Positions 25,944 to 39,400 of a stretch of 64,000 nucleotides of DNA are shown piece by piece. The stretch is taken from assembly GCA_019054805.1 (NCBI GenBank), contig JAHQIY010000024.1:620001-684000 (forward strand), written 5' to 3'. The notes beneath the pieces were generated by a model. The model ran no database searches. It was not told the origin of the DNA and was given only the letters and a program-made list of their open reading frames with translations. The stretch comes from Brachionus manjavacas. Its lineage: Eukaryota > Rotifera > Eurotatoria > Ploima > Brachionidae. Every line of letters begins with the position of its first letter. The stretch's first letter is position 1. A program made the translations under genes and the position numbers.

Positions 25944-28900
25944 GGGACACATAAACTTATTTGTTTGTGTCATTAAAGTCCTTTTGAAATGTTATCGAAG
26001 TTTTCTGGACATGTTCATTTAAAATCCCTGACAATTTGTTTGAAGCTGATCTGCAGTCTATTTTCAGTTGTTCCACAATGTCTTAAATCTTTTTTGTTTT
26101 TGTCTTTTAAGAACTTAAGAAATGTTGTCGAATTATTTTGATGTGTGCCTCTAATTCTCTGACAATGTGTTCGAAAATGATTTAAGCAATGTGTTGAAGT
26201 CTTCACCATGTGTCCATCTTATAATCTGACAATGTTTTTTGATGTTGATTTGTAGTAAATTTTCCTTCTTAAAACTTACTTGACTTTGTTTTCAAAGAAC
26301 TTTAGTGATGTTGATAAAGTAATCTGAACTTGTCCCTCTTAGTCACTAAAAATGTTTTTTCAGTTTTTTTGTAGTAAAAATTAAGTAACTTTGCAATGTT
26401 TTAAACTAATTTGTTCGTGTTGTTTTGAAAACAAAAGCAATGTTTCGAAGTTATCTGGAAATGTCACTCCAAGGCCCTGAAAATGGGATCGAAGTTGGTT
26501 TATTTTGTGTTTTCAGTTCCATTGCAATGTCTTAAAACTTATTTGCCGATGTCTTTTTTACTCTCAAGCAATGTTTAAGGAGTCTTTATGATGTCTTAAT
26601 CTTATTCACTGAAATTGTTTTTGAAGTTTATTTGTTGTGAACTTTCATTTACTCCGCAATAATTTATAACTAATTTGCTCTTTTAATTTAAAAACAAAAG
26701 CAATGTTCACGTTTAAAATGATTAATTGTGAATTTTATTTTCACTGGCAATATCTTTTTGATTTTGTCCCTTGAGAACTTATTCCCTAAAAAGTTTTTGA
26801 AGTTGATTTATTATGATTATTTTGTTCTCGGAAATGTTAAAACTTGTATGATTCTGTCTTTTAAGTACTTTTGAAGAGTTACCAACAACCCGTATGATCT
26901 ACGTAAGCGTGAAAATTGTTCAAAATGTAATGTATCAACTATTTTTCGAACTAAACGAAAGTTTCTAAACAGTGCTCTCTAAAATGTGATGTCCAATATC
27001 GTATTTATAATTGTTATAATTCCAAAACAAACAATATTTATTTGTGTGGTTCTGATTTAATTCTCGATTTAAATGATTCAAATGATGATGAGATTTTAGC
27101 TTAAGGGCATTAGTTTTGATTGTAAAGAAAGGATTGAAAAATTCATATACGAGAAAAATATTTTCAAACCAAAAAATAATACATATAGATTTGATCGTAA
27201 ACAAAGAAGAATACATGCTCAATTCTATTCCTAGTTTGTTGAAAATTCAAAATTTTGTCAAGTATAGAAGGATCAAACTTGGTGATGTTAATAGTATGGT
27301 TGGAGTTGTTGAATGCATTAGAATTTGAAAGTTGATTCAATGGATGATTTAATTATTTTTGATGTTCCTGTTAAAAAAGGTTCATATATTCTTGGTAGCG
27401 TTTCAGATGATGATCATTTCCATATGGGGTTTACATCGGAGAAATTGATTAGGAGGCTAAAAGAAGTCGAAGTTTTTCATGTTGATGCCACATACAATTT
27501 AATCAAATACTCATATCCTCTAATTGTTTTTGGCTTTACCGATATTGAAAATTTCAACCAGCTTGTAATATGATAGCATCACATGAATGAGAGGAAGACT
27601 ATCTCCATTTTTTCAAATCTTAAAATGAATGGCGTTGATGTTAGTCATTATTTTCAATCCGAGTTTAATTGTTTATGATGGAACGTATGTTATAAGAAAT
27701 TCAATAAAAGCTTTGTGTCCTAATTGCTTGTCAATAATTTGTTTTTCCATATAATGCAAAATGTACTAGTTTTCAGTAGCTCACTAGTTTTCAGTTTAAG
27801 GTTCAGCGATTTTGTAGGGTATTAGGGTTTTCAAAACAGTTGATACGTAATGAATTTAAAAATTGGCAATTGTTCTTGACAAGACCTGGCATGGAAATGG
27901 GCAACTCACCGATAAAAAGTTATAATATAGTTATTAAAGATTATTTTACAGATATATATAAATTAAATATGTTGCCGGTGATTGAAATCTTTGTGAATGT
28001 GGTAAAATTTAAATCTAAGACTGCAAACAACCAAAAGAAATTCCAAAACTTTAAACAAAAAGAATGTAAGTTATTCTAAAGTGGTTTTGAAAAGCAAAAA
28101 GTTGGAGAAGATGAGCAATACAAATTGACTAGCAGTTTTTAAGTGTCGTCACAAAAACAAGAACATTGATTTTCATTGAACATTCTTTTAAATAATTAAT
28201 AACATCCGTATATGTAATATTTACAAAAAAAATTTTTTTTACAAAAGCTATACTTTAATCTCATTTGCTTGCTTTCCATTTTTTTGGCTTGACTTTAATA
28301 GAAATAAATAATTTAAGCTTAATTCTCCCAGTTTAGATATTTTTGGCCTGACTTTCTCGGTGAGACTGAAAAAAAAAAAATTAATTGACTCTAACAGATT
28401 TAAGCCTTACCTTACCAGATTTTAGCATGAAATTTCCTTTTACTCAGTCTTACGTCTTAAAAACTGCATTGTGAATGTGAAACTTGTTCTGTGGGTCTAA
28501 CAAAATCTAACAAATTTTGTTATTCGACTAAAAGTCTGCTAAATGTGTAGGAAAACCTGAAAAAAAAGAATTGTTTATCTATTTTAAAAAAATATCTGAC
28601 AAAACAAATCAAATTCGAACACATTCTCTGAGACAAATCAAGATTTTTGTAAAATAATTACTCAAGGACTAAAAAGACAATTCCAAATAAGCTTAAAGAC
28701 TTTCTCGAGGAACAGAATATTGATTATAAATCAAGTTCTAACACTTTGTCACGGAATAAGTGGGTTATATCAAAATAACTTCCAACACATTTATAATGGG
28801 CTTAAACAACAAAAACCAATAAAATTCAAAACATTACCGTGAAACTGATAATAAAATACAAATCGAATTCGAACAATTGTCAAAGACTTTAGATGAACAC

Positions 28901-29401
28901 ATCCAAATATTTTGGAAAACATACCTTCTAGTACTCAAAAGAGAGAAACAAATATGATTTAAGGAATTTTTGAAAAACTGTAAATAGATATCAGATCAAC
29001 TACAAACAAATCGTCAAGTAGTTTAAATGAACGAGTTCAGAAAACTTCGAAAATATTACTTAAGAACTTAAAAATCTAAAAATAATAAGTTTTAAGACAT
29101 TTCCGAAGAAAAGTAAATTTACTAGAAATCAACTTGGTATATGAGTAAAATTGACCAATCCAAATTACTTCGAAAACATTACTAAATTACATAGTTGACA
29201 TACCAAATAAGATATAAATAATTGCGGAAGAACGGAAGATTCACAATTATTCAACTTCAAGAACATTTTATGTGACAAACTAGGACTTTAAACACACATA
29301 GCTTAAGGGAATAAAAAACAGAACCAAATAAATATAAAAAAATTACCGAGGAATTTATAATACCCAAAAAATCAATTTCGAAAACATTGTCAGAGAATCA
29401 G
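25944..29401 (+). mobile_element. MULE/Foldback-like element 7
   Basis: Left + arm 25944-26873, core 26874-28195, linker, right - arm to 29401. Nearly identical to element 8 at an offset of about 3459, the closest pair of units in the array. Confidence 0.75.
26874..28195 (+). pseudogene. MULE transposase core, unit 7
   Basis: Frames 27116-27328, 27325-27573 (catalytic F-H-V-D-A-T-Y-N) and 27840-28079 are open but mutually out of frame. It shares with units 6 and 8 the ~90-bp core deletion and the one-base insertion that ends the 3' frame in K-E-C-K-L-F. No SWIM region. Confidence 0.75.
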
Positions 29402-32400
29402 TGGGACACATAAACTTATTTGTTTGTGTCATTAAAGTCCTTTTGAAATGTTATCGAAGTTTTCTGGACATGTTCATTTAAAATCCCTGACAATTTGTTT
29501 GAAGCTGATCTGCAGTCTATTTTCAGTTGTTCCACAATGTCTTAAATCTTTTTGTTTTTGTCTTTTAAGAACTTAAGAAATGTTGTCGAATTATTTTGAT
29601 GTGTGCCTCTAATTCTCTGACAATGTGTTCGAAAATGATTTAAGCAATGTGTTGAAGTCTTCACCATGTGTCCATCTTATAATCTGACAATGTTTTTTGA
29701 TGTTGATTTGTAGTAAATTTTCCTTCTTAAAACTTACTTGACTTTGTTTTCAAAGAACTTTAGTGATGTTGATAAAGTAATCTGAACTTGTCCCTCTTAG
29801 TCACTAAAAATGTTTTTTCAGTTTTTTTGTAGTAAAAATTAAGTAACTCCGCAATGTTTTAAACTAATTTGTTCGTGTTGTTTTGAAAACAAAAGCAATG
29901 TTTCGAAGTTATCTGGAAATGTCACTCCAAGGCCCTGACAATGGGATCGAAGTTGGTTTATTTTGTGTTTTCAGTTCCATTGCAATGTCTTAAAACTTAT
30001 TTGCCGATGTCTTTTTTACTCTCAAGCAATGTTTAAGGAGTCTTTATGATGTCTTAATCTTATTCACTGAAATTGTTTTTGAAGTTTATTTGTTGTGAAC
30101 TTTCATTTACTCCGCAATAATTTATAACTAATTTGCTCTTTTAATTTAAAAACAAAAGCAATGTTCACGTTTAAAATGATTAATTGTGAATTTTATTTTC
30201 ACTGGCAATATCTTTTTGATTTTGTCCCTTGAGAACTTATTCCCTAAAAAAGTTTTTGAAGTTGATTTATTATGATTATTTTGTTCTCGGAAATGTTAAA
30301 ACTTGTATGATTCTGTCTTTTAAGTACTTTTGAAGAGTTACCAACAACCCGTATGATCTACGTAAGCGTGAAAATTGTTCAAAATGTAATGTATCAACTA
30401 TTTTTCGAACTAAACGAAAGTTTCTAAACAGTGCTCTCTAAAATGTGATGTCCAATATCGTATTTATAATTGTTATAATTCCAAAACAAACAATATTTAT
30501 TTGTGTGGTTCTGATTTAATTCTCGATTTAAATGATTCAAATGATGATGAGATTTTAGCTTAAGGGCATTAGTTTTGATTGTAAAGAAAGGATTGAAAAA
30601 TTCATATACGAGAAAAATATTTTCAAACCAAAAAATAATACATATAGATTTGATCGTAAACAAAGAAGAATACATGCTCAATTCTATTCCTAGTTTGTTG
30701 AAAATTCAAAATTTTGTCAAGTATAGAAGGATCAAACTTGGTGATGTTAATAGTATGGTTGGAGTTGTTGAATGCATTAGAATTTGAAAGTTGATTCAAT
30801 GGATGATTTAATTATTTTTGATGTTCCTGTTAAAAAAGGTTCATATATTCTTGGTAGCGTTTCAGATGATGATCATTTCCATATGGGGTTCACATCGGAG
30901 AAATTGATTAGGAGGCTAAAAGAAGTCGAAGTTTTTCATGTTGATGCCACATACAATTTAATCAAATACTCATATCCTCTAATTGTTTTTGGCTTTACCG
31001 ATATTGAACATTTCAACCAGCTTGTAATATGATAGCATCACATGAATGAGAGGAAGACTATCTCCATTTTTTCAAATCTTAAAATGAATGGCGTTGATGT
31101 TAGTCATTATTTTCAATCCGAGTTTAATTGTTTATGATGGAACGTATGTTATAAGAAATTCAATAAAAGCTTTGTGTCCTAATTGCTTGTCAATAATTTG
31201 TTTTTCCATATAATGCAAAATGTACTAGTTTTCAGTAGCTCACTAGTTTTCAGTTTAAGGTTCAGCGATTTTGTAGGGTATTAGGGTTTTCAAAACAGTT
31301 GATACGTAATGAATTTAAAAATTGGCAATTGTTCTTGACAAGACCTGGCATGGAAATGGGCAACTCACCGATAAAAAGTTATAATATAGTTATTAAAGAT
31401 TATTTTACAGATATATATAAATTAAATATGTTGCCGGTGATTGAAATCTTTGTGAATGTGGTAAAATTTAAATCTAAGACTGCAAACAACCAAAAGAAAT
31501 TCCAAAACTTTAAACAAAAAGAATGTAAGTTATTCTAAAGTGGTTTTGAAAAGCAAAAAGTTGGAGAAGATGAGCAATACAAATTGACTAGCAGTTTTTA
31601 AGTGTCGTCACAAAAACAGGAACATTGATTTTCATTGAACATTCTTTTAAATAATTAATAACATCCGTTAAAATATGTAATATTTACAAAAAAAATTTTT
31701 TTTACAAAAGCTTTACTTTAATCTCATTTGCTTGCTTTCCATTTTTTTGGCTTGACTTTAATAGAAATAAATAATTTAAGCTTAATTCTCCCAGTTTAGA
31801 TATTTTTGGCCTGACTTTCTCGGTGAGACTGAAAAAAAAAAAATTAATTGACTCTAACAGATTTAAGCCTTACCTTACCCGATTTTAGCATGAAATTTCC
31901 TTTTACTCAGTCTTACGTCTTAAAAACTGCATTGTGAATGTGAAACTTGTTCTGTGGGTCTAACAAAATCTAACAAATTTTGTTATTCGACTAAAAGTCT
32001 GCTAAATGTGTAGGAAAACCTGAAAAAAAAGAATTGTTTATCTATTTAAAAAAAATATCTGACAAAACAAATCAAATTCGAACACATTCTCTGAGACAAA
32101 TCAAGATTTTTGTAAAATAATTACTCAAGGACTAAAAAGACAATTCCAAATAAGCTTAAAGACTTTCTCGAGGAACAGAATATTGATTATAAATCAAGTT
32201 CTAACACTTTGTCACGGAATAAGTGGGTTATATCAAAATAACTTCCAACACATTTATAATGGGCTTAAACAACAAAAACCAATAAATTTCAAAACATTAC
32301 CGTGAAACTGATAATAAAATACAAATCAAATTCGAACACATTGTCAAAGATTTTAGATGAACACATCCAAATATTTTGGAAAACATACCTTCTAGTACTC

Positions 32401-32700
32401 AAAATAGAAAAACAAATATGATTTAAGGAATTTTTGAAAAACTGTAAATAGATATCAGATCAACTACAAACAAATCGTCAAGTAGTTTAAATGAACGAAT
32501 TCAGAAAACTTCGAAAATATTACTTAAGAGCTTAAAAATCTAAAAATAATAAGTTTTAAGACATTTCCGAAGAACTGTAAATTTACTAGAAATCAACTTG
32601 GTATATGTATAAAATTGACCAATCTAAATTACTTCGTAAACATAGTTGACATACCAAATAAGATATAAATCATTGCGGAAGAACGAAAGATTCACAATAA
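29402..32700 (+). mobile_element. MULE/Foldback-like element 8, right arm shortened
   Basis: Left + arm 29402-30332, core 30333-31650, linker from 31738, right - arm ending near 32700. Here it switches to + monomers at a different point from all other units (CACAATAATTCGTCTTAAATC instead of GTGGGACACATAAAC). This junction type recurs at 47222, 51269 and 52811, so the array edge is continuous with the MULE-less arrays further right. Confidence 0.75.
30333..31650 (+). pseudogene. MULE transposase core, unit 8
   Basis: Essentially unit 7 with a few substitutions, for example Ile-Glu-His-Phe for Ile-Glu-Asn-Phe near 31008. The first catalytic Asp is kept in 30784-31032. Same shared deletion and 3' frameshift. 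Confidence 0.75.
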
Positions 32701-33442
32701 TTCGTCTTAAATCATTTTTGTATTTGTCTTTTAAGTACTTGTTGTCGAATTATTTTGATGTGTGCCTCTAATTCTCTGACAATGTGTTCGAAAATAATTT
32801 AGAGTAAATTTTCTGTTACCCGGCAAAGTCTTTATACTTATTTAGATTTGTCTTTTAAATACTTAAGCAATGTGTTGAAGTCTACACCATGTGTCCACCT
32901 TATAATCTGACAATGTTTTTGATGTTGATTTCTGGTAAATTTTCCTTCTTAAAACTTACTTGAGTTTGTTTTCTGAGATCTTCACTGATGTTTATGAAGT
33001 AATCTGAACTTGTACCTCAATGCCACTAAAATTGTTTTTGAATTTTTTTTGTAGTGAAAATACAGTAATTCCGCAATGTTTTAAACTAATCTGTTCGTGT
33101 CGTTTTAAAAACAAAAGTAAAGTTATCTGGAAATGTCACCTAAGTCCCTGACAATGGGATCAAAGTTTGTTTGTTTTGTATTTTCAGTTCCATTGTAATG
33201 TCTATAAACTTATTTGCCACTGTCCTTTTTTCTCTCAAGCAATGTGTAAGAAGTCTTTACGATGTCTCAATCTTATTCACTGAAATTGTTTTTGAAGTTT
33301 ATTTGTTGTGAATTTTCATTTACTCCGCAATAATTTAAAACTAATTTGTTTATTTAATTTAATAACAAAAGCAATGTTCAAGTTTGAAGATGATTAATAC
33401 TGAATTTTATTTTCACTGGCAATATCTTTTTGATTTTGTCCT
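32701..33442 (+). repeat. plus-oriented arm monomers linking the MULE array to the 439-bp satellite
   Basis: Degenerate ~130-bp monomers in the same orientation as the left arms of the MULE units. Recognisable by the recurring pattern of GTCTTTTAA, CAATGT, CTCTAA..CTGACAATG, TTTTCAG and TAAACTTATTTG. The sequence passes without a break into the 439-bp array. Confidence 0.7.
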
Positions 33443-36400
33443 TTGAGAACTTATTCCCTAAAAAAGTTTTTGAAGTTGATTTATTATGAATATTTTGTTC
33501 TCGGAAATGTTAAAACTTGTATGGTTCTGTCTTTTAATTACTTTATTAATGTTTTCATAGTAATCTTAACTTGTCCTTCTAAGTCGCAGACAATGGAATC
33601 AAAGTTTGTTTGTTTTGTATTTTCAGTTCCATTGTAATGTCTATTAACTTATTTGCCACTGTCCTTTTTATTATCAAGCAATGTGTAAGAAGTCTTTACG
33701 ATGTCTCAATCTTATTCACTGAAATTGTTTTTGAAGTTTATTTGGTGTGAATTTTCAATTACTCCGCAATAATTTAAAACTAATTTGTATATTTAATTTA
33801 ATAACAAAAGCAATGTTCAAGTTTGAAGATGATTAATACTGAATTTTATTTTCACTGGCAATATCTTTTTGATTTTGTCCTTTGAGAACTTATTCCCTAA
33901 AAAAGTTTTTGAAGTTGATTTATTATGAATATTTTGTTCTCGGAAATGTTAAAACTTGTATGGTTCTGTCTTTTAATTACTTTATTAATGTTTTCATAGT
34001 AATCTTAACTTGTCCTTCTAAGTCGCAGACAATGGAATCAAAGTTTGTTTGTTTTGTATTTTCAGTTCCATTGTAATGTCTATAAACTTATTTGCCACTG
34101 TCCTTTTTTCTCTCAAGCAATGTGTAAGAAGTCTTTACGATGTCTCAATCTTATTCACTGAAATTGTTTTTGAAGTTTATTTGTTGTGAATTTTCATTTA
34201 CTCCGCAATAATTTAAAACTAATTTGTTTATTTAATTTAATAACAAAAGCAATGTTCAAGTTTGAAGATGATTAATACTGAATTTTATTTTCACTGGCAA
34301 TATCTTTTTGATTTTGTCCCTTGAGAACTTATTCCTTAAAAAAGTTTTTGAAGTTGATTTATTATGAATATTTTGTTCTCGGAAATGATAAAACTTGTAT
34401 GGTTCTGTCTTTTAATTACTATTTATGTTTTCATAGTAATCTTAACTTGTCCCTCTAAGTCCCTGACAATGGGATCGAAGTTGGTTTATTTTGTACTTTC
34501 AGTTCCATTGTAATGTCAATAAACTTATTTGCCACTGTCCTTTTTACTATCAAGCAATGTGTAAGAAGTCTTTACGATGTCTCAATCTTATTCACTGAAA
34601 TTGTTTTTGAAGTTTATTTGTTGTGAATTTTCATTTACTCCGCAATAATTTAAAACTAATTTGTTTATTTAATTTAATAACAAAAGCAATGTTCAAGTTT
34701 GAAGATGATTAATACTGAATTTTATTTTCACTGGCAATATCTTTTTGATTTTGTCCCTTGAGAACTTATTCCCTAAAAAGTTTTTGAAGTTGATTTATTA
34801 TGAATATTTTGTTCTCGGAAATGTTAAAACTTGTATGGTTCTGTCTTTTAATTACTTTATTAATGTTTTCATAGTAATCTTAACTTGTCCCTCTAAGTCG
34901 CAGACAATGGGATCAAAGTTTGTTTGTTTTGTATTTTCAGTTCCATTGTAATGTCTATAAACTTATTTGCCACTGTCCTTTTTACTCTGAAGCAATGTGT
35001 AAGAAGTCTTTACGATGTCTCAATCTTATTCACTAAAATTGTTTTTGAAGTTTATTTGTTGTGAATTTTCATTTTCTCCGCAATAATTTAAAACTAATTT
35101 GTTTAATTAATTTAATAACAAAAGCAATGTTCAAGTTTGAAGATGATTAATACTGAATTTTATTTTCACTGGCAATATCTTTTTGATTTTGTCCTTTGAG
35201 AACTTATTCCCTACAAAAGTTTTTGAAGTTGATTTATTATGAATATTTTGTTCTCGGAAATGTTAAAACTTGTATGGTTCTGTCTTTTAATTACTTTATT
35301 AATGTTTTCATAGTAATCTTAACTTGTCCCTCTAAGTCGCAGACAATGGGATCAAAGTTTGTTTGTTTTGTATTTTCAGTTCCATTGTAATGTCTATAAA
35401 CTTATTTGCCACTGTCCTTTTTACTCTGAAGCAATGTGTAAGAAGTCTTTACGATGTCTCAATCTTATTCACTGAAATTGTTTTTGAAGTTTATTTGTTG
35501 TGAATTTTCATTTACTCCGCAATAATTTAAAACTAATTTGTTTAATTAATTTAATAACAAAAGCAATGTTCAAGTTTGAAGATGATTAATACTGAATTTT
35601 ATTTTCACTGGCAATATCTTTTTGATTTTGTCCCTTGAGAACTTATTCCTTAAAAAAGTTTTTGAAGTTGATTTATTATGAATATTTTGTTCTCGGAAAT
35701 GTTAAAACTTGTATGGTTCTGTCTTTTAATTACTATTAATGTTTTCATAGTAATCTTAACTTGTCCCTCTAAGTCCCTGACAATGGGATCGAAGTTGGTT
35801 TATTTTGTACTTTCAGTTCCATTGTAATGTCAATAAACTTATTTGCCACTGTCCTTTTTACTATCAAGCAATGTGTAAGAAGTCTTTACGATGTCTCAAT
35901 CTTATTCACTGAAATTGTTTTTGAAGTTTATTTGTTGTGAATTTTCATTTACTCCGCAATAATTTAAAACTAATTTGTTTATTTAATTTAATAACAAAAG
36001 CAATGTTCAAGTTTGAAGATGATTAATACTGAATTTTATTTTCACTGGCAATATCTTTTTGATTTTGTCCCTTGAGAACTTATTCCCTAAAAAAGTTTTT
36101 GAAGTTGATTTATTATGAATATTTTGTTCTCGGAAATGTTAAAACTTGTATGGTTCTGTCTTTTAATTACTTTATTAATGTTTTCATAGTAATCTTAACT
36201 TGTCCCTCTGAGTCGCAGACAATGGGATCAAAGTTTGTTTGTTTTGTATTTTCAGTTCCATTGTAATGTCTATAAACTTATTTGCCACTGTCCTTTTTAC
36301 TCTGAAGCAATGTGTAAGAAGTCTTTACGATGTCTCAATCTTATTCACTGAAATTGTTTTTGAAGTTTATTTGTTGTGAATTTTCATTTACTCCGCAATA

Positions 36401-39400
36401 ATTTAAAACTAATTTGTTTAATTAATTTAATAACAAAAGCAATGTTCAGGTTTGAAGATGATTAATACTGAATTTTATTTTCACTGGCAATATCTTTTTG
36501 ATTTTGTCCTTTGAGAACTTATTCCCTAAAAAAGTTTTTGAAGTTGATTTATTATGAATATTTTGTTCTCGGAAATGTTAAAACTTGTATGGTTCTGTCT
36601 TTTAATTACTTTATTAATGTTTTCATAGTAATCTTAACTTGTCCCTCTAAGTCGCAGACAATGGGATCAAAGTTTGTTTGTTTTGTATTTTCAGTTCCAT
36701 TGTAATGTCTATAAACTTATTTGCCACTGTCCTTTTTACTCTGAAGCAATGTGTAAGAAGTCTTTACGATGTCTCAATCTTATTCACTGAAATTGTTTTT
36801 GAAGTTTATTTGTTGTGAATTTTCATTTACTCCGCAATAATTTAAAACTAATTTGTTTAATTAATTTAATAACAAAAGCAATGTTCAAGTTTGAAGATGA
36901 TTAATACTGAATTTTATTTTCACTGGCAATATCTTTTTGATTTTGTCCCTTGAGAACTTATTCCCTAAAAAGTTTTTGAAGTTGATTTATTATGAATATT
37001 TTGTTCTCGGAAATGTTAAAACTTGTATGGTTCTGTCTTTTAATTACTTTATTAATGTTTTCATAGTAATCTTAACTTGTCCCTCTAAGTCGCAGACAAT
37101 GGGATCAAAGTTTGTTTGTTTTGTATTTTCAGTTCCATTGTAATGTCTATAAACTTATTTGCCACTGTCCTTTTTACTCTGAAGCAATGTGTAAGAAGTC
37201 TTTACGATGTCTCAATCTTATTCACTGAAATTGTTTTTGAAGTTTATTTGTTGTGAATTTTCATTTACTCCGCAATAATTTAAAACTAATTTGTTTAATT
37301 AATTTAATAACAAAAGCAATGTTCAAGTTTGAAGATGATTAATACTGAATTTTATTTTAACTTGCAATATCTTTTTGATTTTGTCCTTTGAGAACTTATT
37401 CCCTAAAAAAGTTTTTGAAGTTGATTTATTATGAATATTTTGTTCTCGGAAATGTTAAAACTTGTATGGTTCTGTCTTTTAATTACTTTATTAATGTTTT
37501 AATAGTAATCTTAACTTGTCCTTCTAAGTCGCAGACAATGGAATCAAAGTTTGTTTGTTTTGTATTTTCAGTTCCATTGTAATGTCTATAAACTTATTTG
37601 CCACTGTCCTTTTTACTCTGAAGCAATGTGTAAGAAGTCTTTGCGATGTCTCAATCTTATTCACTAAAATTGTTTTTGAAGTTTATTTGTTGTGAATTTT
37701 CATTTTCTCCGCAATAATTTAAAACTAATTTGTTTAATTAATTTAATAACAAAAGCAATGTTCAAGTTTGAAGATGATTAATACTGAATTTTATTTTCAC
37801 TGGCAATATCTTTTTGATTTTGTCCCTTGAGAACTTATTCCCTAAAAAAGTTTTTGAAGTTGATTTATTATGAATATTTTGTTCTCGGAAATGTTAAAAC
37901 TTGTATGGTTCTGTCTTTTAATTACTTTATTAATGTTTTCATAGTAATCTTAACTTGTCCTTCTAAGTCGCAGACAATGGGATCAAAGTTTGTTTGTTTT
38001 GTATTTTCAGTTCCATTGTAATGTCTATAAACTTATTTGCCACTGTCCTTTTTACTCTGAAGCAATGTGTAAGAAGTCTTTACGATGTCTCAATCTTATT
38101 CACTAAAATTGTTTTTGAAGTTTATTTGTTGTGAATTTTCATTTTCTCCGCAATAATTTAAAACTAATTTGTTTAATTAATTTAATAACAAAAGCAATGT
38201 TCAAGTTTGAAGACGATTAATCCTGAATTTTATTTTCACTGGCAATATCTTTATGATTTTGTCCCTTGAGAACTTATTCCCTACAAAAGTTTTTGAAGTT
38301 GATTTATTATGAATATTTTGTTCTCGGAAATGTTAAAACTTGTATGGTTCTGTCTTTTAATTACTTTATTAATGTTTTCATAGTAATCTTAACTTGTCCT
38401 TCTAAGTCGCAGACAATGGAATCAAAGTTTGTTTGTTTTGTATTTTCAGTTCCATTGTAATGTCTATAAACTTATTTGCCACTGTCCTTTTTACTCTGAA
38501 GCAATGTGTAAGAAGTCTTTACGATGTCTCAATCTTATTCACTAAAATTGTTTTTGAAGTTTATTTGTTGTGAATTTTCATTTTCTCCGCAATAATTTAA
38601 AACTAATTTGTTTAATTAATTTAATAACAAAAGCAATGTTCAAGTTTGAAGACGATTAATCCTGAATTTTATTTTCACTTGCAATATCTTTTTGATTTTG
38701 TCCCTTGAGAACTTATTCCCTACAAAAGTTTTTGAAGTTGATTTATTATGAATATTTTGTTCTCGGAAATGTTAAAACTTGTATGGTTCTGTCTTTTAAT
38801 TACTTTATTAATGTTTTCATAGTAATCTTAACTTGTCCTTCTAAGTCGCAGACAATGGAATCAAAGTTTGTCTGTTTTGTATTTTCAGTTCCATTGTAAT
38901 GTCTATAAACTTATTTGCCACTGTCCTTTTTACTCTGAAGCAATGTGTAAGAAGTCTTTACGATGTCTCAATCTTATTCACTAAAATTGTTTTTGAAGTT
39001 TATTTGTTGTGAATTTTCATTTTCTCCGCAATAATTTAAAACTAATTTGTTTAATTAATTTAATAACAAAAGCAATGTTCAAGTTTGAAGACGATTAATC
39101 CTGAATTTTATTTTCACTGGCAATATCTTTTTGATTTTGTCCCTTGAGAACTTATTCCCTACAAAAGTTTTTGAAGTTGATTTATTATGAATATTTTGTT
39201 CTCGGAAATGTTAAAACTTGTATGGTTCTGTCTTTTAATTACTTTATTAATGTTTTCATAGTAATCTTAACTTGACCCTCTAAGTCGCAGACAATGGGAT
39301 CAAAGTTTGTTTGTTTTGTATTTTCAGTTCCATTGTAATGTCTATAAACTTATTTGCCACTGTCCTTTTTACTCTGAAGCAATGTGTAAGAAGTCTTTAC

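Larger units (their letters stand above)
2808..32700 (+). repeat. tandem array of MULE-containing units (8 units plus a partial at the left edge)
   Basis: The same landmark (TCCATTTTTTTGGCTTGACTT, one base of variation allowed) recurs near 2808, 7257, 10788, 14320, 17834, 21366, 24815, 28275 and 31738. This gives periods of about 4449, 3531, 3532, 3514, 3532, 3449, 3460 and 3463. All units have the same orientation and the same internal order. The first is longer because its left arm carries roughly 0.86-0.9 kb of extra monomers. Unequal exchange between long units is the likely amplification route (inference). Confidence 0.92.
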
